64,000 nt of DNA, from NCBI RefSeq assembly GCF_034087045.1, contig NZ_CP139247.1, positions 7,962,001 through 8,026,000 of the forward strand, in the 5' to 3' direction. The position numbers were made by a program, and so were the translations under genes. The DNA comes from Chitinophaga sancti (GTDB taxonomy: Bacteria; Bacteroidota; Bacteroidia; Chitinophagales; Chitinophagaceae). This document shows, piece after piece, positions 60,392 through 64,000 of the stretch (positions are counted from its first letter, which is position 1; each line of letters starts with the position of its first letter). The notes below the pieces were generated by a model. It was given only the letters and a program-made list of their open reading frames with translations. It was not told the origin of the DNA and made no database searches.

Positions 60392-61501
60392 CTATTTCCC
60401 TTTCTTCGCCTCTTCCACTATGACCTCAGCAGTCCTCCTGCTCGCCTTCTTCTCCCCTAACTTAGTCCAGAGCTGGCTATAATCTTCTTCAATCCGCTGG
60501 CGGGTAGTAGCATCCTCCAGCAATAACGTCAACTCCCTGAGCAGGTTCGCCTCTGTCAGGTCATGTTGAATTAACTCTGTTACAACCGGTTTATCCATCA
60601 CAAGATTCACCAGTGAAATATATTTTACTTTAATCAGCCGCTTGGCAAAGAAATACGAAACAGCACTTCCTTTATAACATACCACCTCCGGCACACCGAA
60701 CAAGGCTGTTTCCAGTGTAGCTGTCCCCGAAGTGACCAATGCTGCCTTCGCCTGTCTTAACAAGGCATAGGTTTGATTTTTTACTGTTGATACATTTGGA
60801 TGTGCACCTGTCAACCCCTGCATAAATGCATCATCCAGACTAGGCGCCTGCGCCACCACAAACTGATACTGGGGAAAATGCTTTGCCATCGTCAACATAA
60901 TCGGCAACTTCACACTCACCTCCTGTCTTCTGCTCCCCGGCAATATCGCAATGATAGGTTTACCAGCAATTGCCGGCTCTGCCGGTGCATCTTTGGCCGC
61001 TTTGACCACCTCTACCAATGGGTGACCTACATATTCAACAGGGTACGCCCATTTGTTGTAAAAGTCCTGCTCAAAAGGCAGGATACAAAGCATTTTATCA
61101 ACGGATTTCTTGATCTTCTTCACCCTGTTCTCCTTCCAGGCCCATACCTGCGGAGAAATATAGAAAACAATCTTATACCCTAAAGGCTTCGCCCACTCTG
61201 CAATACGCAGGTTGAAACCAGCATAGTCAATCAATACTAATACATCTGGCTGATAAGCAGCAATATCCTCCTTGCACCATTCCATATTACGCAATACAGT
61301 ACGCAGGTTCATCACCACCTCTATAAATCCCATGAAAGCGAGATCCTTATAATGCTTTACAACCGTTCCCCCGGCTTGCGCCATCAGATCTCCGCCCCAA
61401 CAGCGGATATCCGCATGGGTATCGAGTTGTTTTAACTGTTTGATCAGATTACTGCCATGGAGGTCGCCGGAGGCCTCACCTGCTATTATGTAATATTTCA
61501 T
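60392..61501 (-). CDS. lpxB: Lipid-A-disaccharide synthase
   Basis: LpxB joins UDP-diacylglucosamine and lipid X in lipid A synthesis at the inner membrane. The N-terminal block IIAGEASGDLHGSNLIKQL is diagnostic, followed by DYAGFNLRIAEWAKPLGYKIVFYISPQVWAWKENR, FYNKWAYPVEYVGHPLVE, ILPGSRRQEV and VTSGTATLETALFGVPEVVCYK. The length, 369 residues, is normal. A TATATTTG box at 61525-61532 lies 24 bases upstream of the ATG. It shows that the organism makes lipopolysaccharide-type lipid A. Confidence 0.96.
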   Translation of the reverse strand: MKYYIIAGEASGDLHGSNLIKQLKQLDTHADIRCWGGDLMAQAGGTVVKHYKDLAFMGFIEVVMNLRTVLRNMEWCKEDIAAYQPDVLVLIDYAGFNLRIAEWAKPLGYKIVFYISPQVWAWKENRVKKIKKSVDKMLCILPFEQDFYNKWAYPVEYVGHPLVEVVKAAKDAPAEPAIAGKPIIAILPGSRRQEVSVKLPIMLTMAKHFPQYQFVVAQAPSLDDAFMQGLTGAHPNVSTVKNQTYALLRQAKAALVTSGTATLETALFGVPEVVCYKGSAVSYFFAKRLIKVKYISLVNLVMDKPVVTELIQHDLTEANLLRELTLLLEDATTRQRIEEDYSQLWTKLGEKKASRRTAEVIVEEAKKGK

Positions 61502-61539
61502 TTTATCATTAAATCAGCCAGAGGCAAATATATGCCATA

Positions 61540-61579
61540 AAAAAGAACGGTTTCACCTGATGGCGAAACCGTTCTTTTT
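61540..61579 (-). terminator. Terminator between the surE unit and lpxB
   Basis: A 15-bp perfect stem AAAAAGAACGGTTTC / GAAACCGTTCTTTTT with a ten-base loop lies 18 bases past the stop of the small membrane protein gene. It has T-rich sequence on both sides. Confidence 0.9.
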
Positions 61580-61597
61580 ATTTTAATTAAATTTTTC

Positions 61598-61903
61598 TTA
61601 CCCATGCAATATCTTCAATAATATAATCAGGATCGCATACAACATCGTCACCAGAAAAATCCCCTTCGCCGTCACATCCCTCCTGATCCTCGTATAAAAA
61701 TAAAACACCAGCCCATTCAACAACAAACAAATACTGATCAACTTCGGTTGCATCTGCTTGTTATCACTGATCATCGTGAAGAACTCTCCCAGGCTTATAT
61801 GCCTAGGCATCATCACAAAAAATACATAGTACAGGAAAAAAGCAATAACCGGGGTAAAAACCCCCAGTATAATGCCCAAAGGAAGATTATCTTTTCTAAA
61901 CAT
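61598..61903 (-). CDS. Small membrane protein of unknown function downstream of surE
   Basis: The 101-residue protein has three hydrophobic segments (LGIILGVFTPVIAFFLYYVFF, LISICLLLNGLVFYFY and GIFLVTMLYAILIILLKIL), with a short polar loop between the first two. It lies 51 bases after surE and ends at a terminator, so it is the last gene of that unit. I do not recognise a named family. Confidence 0.75.
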   Translation of the reverse strand: MFRKDNLPLGIILGVFTPVIAFFLYYVFFVMMPRHISLGEFFTMISDNKQMQPKLISICLLLNGLVFYFYTRIRRDVTAKGIFLVTMLYAILIILLKILHG

Positions 61904-61954
61904 AAATAACTGTTATAATGTGCGGTGATTTGGGTTTTCTAGCGCTAATGCTTA

Positions 61955-62725
61955 TTATTTCCAGATTTTCTCTAATTCTTTTTTCATTTTATAATCCGTC
62001 AGATCAAACTGTACAGGCACCAGCGACGCATAGTTATTCGCCAACGCCCACACATCCGTATCATCTCCATTATCCCTGTTTGTAAATTCTCCCGTCAGCC
62101 AGTAATACTTCTTCCCTCTCGGATCCCTTCTCTCATCAAAAGTCTCCACATATTTCGCATCTGCCTGCCTGACCACCTTCACTCCTTTGAACTCTGCCTT
62201 TTGCACAATAGGTACATTCACATTTAACAGTGTTCCCCCTGGTAACGCTGATTCCAGCATCTGCTTTGCCACGGAATAAGCCACCTCCTTACACAAAGAG
62301 AAATCTGCTTCAAAACTATAATCCAGGTAAGAGAACCCTACTGATGGAACACCCTCTATCGCTGCTTCCATGGCGGCAGACATAGTACCTGAATAGATGA
62401 CATTGATAGAATGGTTCGCCCCATGATTAATACCGCTCACACATAGATCCGGTAATCCATGCAATATCTTATCCCTCGCCAGCTTTACACAATCCGCCGG
62501 CGTACCGGAACACTGCCAGGCCTCTATCCCTTCAAAAATATCCACAGGATCCAGTCTCAAAGGTACCCCGATCGTGATCGCATGCCCTTTACCCGATTGC
62601 GGGCTATCTGGCGCTACCACCACTACTTTACCCAGCGGTCTTACCGCTTCTATCAACGCTTTGATACCCGGAGCCGTAACCCCATCGTCATTTGTCACTA
62701 AGATGATCTTTTCCTTCTTCGCCAC
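61955..62725 (-). CDS. surE: 5'/3'-nucleotidase SurE
   Basis: SurE is a metal-dependent phosphatase for nucleotides and short polyphosphate. The metal-binding N-terminus ILVTNDDGVTAPGI, the blocks APDSPQSGKGHAITI and VSGINHGANHSINVIYSGTMSAAMEAAIEG are complete. The length is 256 residues. It begins a unit with the small membrane protein. A TAAATTTG box at 62770-62777 on the minus strand matches the -7 consensus, but the nearest TTTG is 24 bases upstream, which is too far. Confidence 0.95.
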   Translation of the reverse strand: MAKKEKIILVTNDDGVTAPGIKALIEAVRPLGKVVVVAPDSPQSGKGHAITIGVPLRLDPVDIFEGIEAWQCSGTPADCVKLARDKILHGLPDLCVSGINHGANHSINVIYSGTMSAAMEAAIEGVPSVGFSYLDYSFEADFSLCKEVAYSVAKQMLESALPGGTLLNVNVPIVQKAEFKGVKVVRQADAKYVETFDERRDPRGKKYYWLTGEFTNRDNGDDTDVWALANNYASLVPVQFDLTDYKMKKELEKIWK

Positions 62726-62818
62726 TGTATTAATTATTTTAATCCTTAATATTCATTCTCTTCTGACAACAAATTTAATATTCTTAAATATATTACCTTG
62801 ACAAAGAATGTTAATTTC

Positions 62819-63598
62819 TTAATAATCTACCTTTAGCATCCTTCTGCATGTTATTCCTATAAACAGGGCGATGTACAGGATTATTGTGATTTCGTACACG
62901 CCATGACTATAATCAGTACTGGTTGGCAGCACTTTATCCACCACAGGGAAAGGCAATAACTCATCTCCCGCCTGCAAAGGCAACAATCCCCCAATCGGAC
63001 CGAAAAAGTGCTTCACCCCCACTGTCAGCAACTGTTCCAGCACCATGGCATACCCCAGGTAAATCACCGTGGCCAGTCCGGACCGCTTGATAAACATACC
63101 CAACAACAAAGCCAGTGACAACGACACCAACACCTGCAAAAAATAGAAAAACAGGAACTGTACCCCCTCAAAGCTAAAATTAAAAGCGCTATAAGCAGTG
63201 CCAAAAGCAAGCGCTGTTATAAAACTTACCACAAACGCTATCAGGGACAGGGCTACCACCCAGAAAACCTTTGACAACACCAGGTCCATTCGTTCCCAGC
63301 CGTCAATCACCAGTTGCCGGTGGGTTTTGTAAGAAAATTCATTTGTTACCAGCGTCACCAGCAGCAATCCAAAGATGACAGAGGTAAAGCTATTCACATT
63401 CGCCACCGTCTGCCATACCACGGGGAAATCATAAAAGTTCTTCCCCAGCAGATCTGTTGCCTGCTTGGGTATCCTGCTTGCCACATCCGCCACAATCATA
63501 TTGGAAGCAGGGATCACGATGATGGCCAGTATCAGTAAAATCCAGAATGTCCGGTAGTTCTTTACCTTCAGCCACTCTATTCTAATTATGTTCAGCAT
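62819..63598 (-). CDS. ABC-2 type transporter permease
   Basis: The 259-residue membrane protein has six hydrophobic segments and an N-terminal polar stretch (MLNIIRIEWLKVKNYRTFWILL) typical of ABC-2 permeases. The motif LVTNEFSYKTHRQLVIDGW resembles the cytoplasmic coupling region of the family. It lies four bases after the ATPase gene, with which it would form an exporter. The substrate is unknown. Confidence 0.88.
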   Translation of the reverse strand: MLNIIRIEWLKVKNYRTFWILLILAIIVIPASNMIVADVASRIPKQATDLLGKNFYDFPVVWQTVANVNSFTSVIFGLLLVTLVTNEFSYKTHRQLVIDGWERMDLVLSKVFWVVALSLIAFVVSFITALAFGTAYSAFNFSFEGVQFLFFYFLQVLVSLSLALLLGMFIKRSGLATVIYLGYAMVLEQLLTVGVKHFFGPIGGLLPLQAGDELLPFPVVDKVLPTSTDYSHGVYEITIILYIALFIGITCRRMLKVDY

Positions 63599-63602
63599 AA
63601 CT

Positions 63603-64000
63603 TCAGTTTTGTGTCATTTCAAGGAAAGCTGATTCCAGACTCTTCCTCCTTACCTGTAAATGATTGAGCCAGATGCCCTGACCTGCCAGCCAGCTATTCA
63701 GCTCTCCGGGATCTACAACACCGCTGAAAAACACCTGCAACACGCCATCCCCTATCGACAAATTCCCAAACATGGGATGCTGCCTGATTAAAACCTCCAA
63801 TCCATTCATATCACTGCTCCCGATCTCCACAAAATCCTCCCTCACCATCACCGTATTCACAGGTCCTGATGTCAGCAACTTCCCTTTTTGCAAAACAGCC
63901 ACATGGGTACACACCTTTTCCACTTCATCCAGCAGGTGACTGGCCATAATAATGGTCTTCCCCGATTGCGCCAATTGTTTGATCAATCCCCTGACTTCTG
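63603..64000 (-). CDS. ABC transporter ATP-binding protein (partial, N-terminus beyond the window)
   Basis: Only the last 132 residues are visible. They read EVRGLIKQLAQSGKTIIMASHLLDEVEKVCTHVAVL, with the H-loop His in MASHLLDE, then a C-terminal regulatory part found in ABC-2 exporters. The Walker A, signature and Walker B motifs lie beyond the right edge. The internal TTG at 63986 is not the real start. It pairs with the permease at 62819. Confidence 0.9.
   Translation of the reverse strand, partial: EVRGLIKQLAQSGKTIIMASHLLDEVEKVCTHVAVLQKGKLLTSGPVNTVMVREDFVEIGSSDMNGLEVLIRQHPMFGNLSIGDGVLQVFFSGVVDPGELNSWLAGQGIWLNHLQVRRKSLESAFLEMTQN

Overview
The window looks like the chromosome of a Bacteroidota, most probably a Chitinophaga-like member of the Chitinophagaceae. 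This rests on the SusC/SusD pair with an ECF sigma/FecR module, a TTTG-N19-TAnnTTTG promoter in front of the nuo operon, the absence of clear Shine-Dalgarno sequences, and Bacteroidota-restricted families (DUF6427-like, DUF6728-like). I saw no rRNA, tRNA, CRISPR array, prophage or insertion sequence. Most genes lie on the minus strand.

Layout: 1-7989 holds ten genes of a complex I operon, nuoA to nuoJ, transcribed leftward, with nuoJ cut by the edge and nuoG in a short form. 8100-11090 holds a TPR protein, an orphan PstS-like lipoprotein and a small membrane protein. 11520-14313 (plus strand) holds a low-molecular-weight phosphatase, hisS and a cation efflux protein. 14418-22998 holds a DsbD disulfide reductase with a separate DsbD-alpha-like protein, purQ, a DUF6427-like protein, a Crp-like regulator, a TPR protein and a large MscS channel.

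23058-38791 is one long leftward peptide-foraging locus: ECF sigma factor, FecR, SusC, SusD, a lipoprotein, then M20, M14, M20 and M14 metallopeptidases with gaps of only a few bases, closed by a terminator. The proteins would bind and import peptides across the outer membrane and trim them in the periplasm, under trans-envelope signalling control. 38902-45687 is a peptide secretion cluster: a VKOR-thioredoxin fusion with a degenerate C39-like domain, a 61-residue double-glycine precursor with a six-cysteine core, a thioredoxin-like protein, a C39 peptidase ABC exporter and an HlyD-type adaptor. No lanthionine or radical-SAM enzyme is present, so the likely product is a secreted disulfide-rich peptide. 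This is the most interesting part of the window.

45934-64000 is mostly housekeeping: a secreted protein with an aromatic-rich insert, a TIGR01777-type SDR, pabB with a hairpin over its start, an acidic AT-hook-like protein, purA, a RelA/SpoT enzyme, a LigT-like protein missing its first catalytic histidine, an OmpR-type regulator, a fucosidase/mannosidase pair, a small DUF6728-like gene, lpxB, surE, and an ABC-2 type transporter cut by the right edge.
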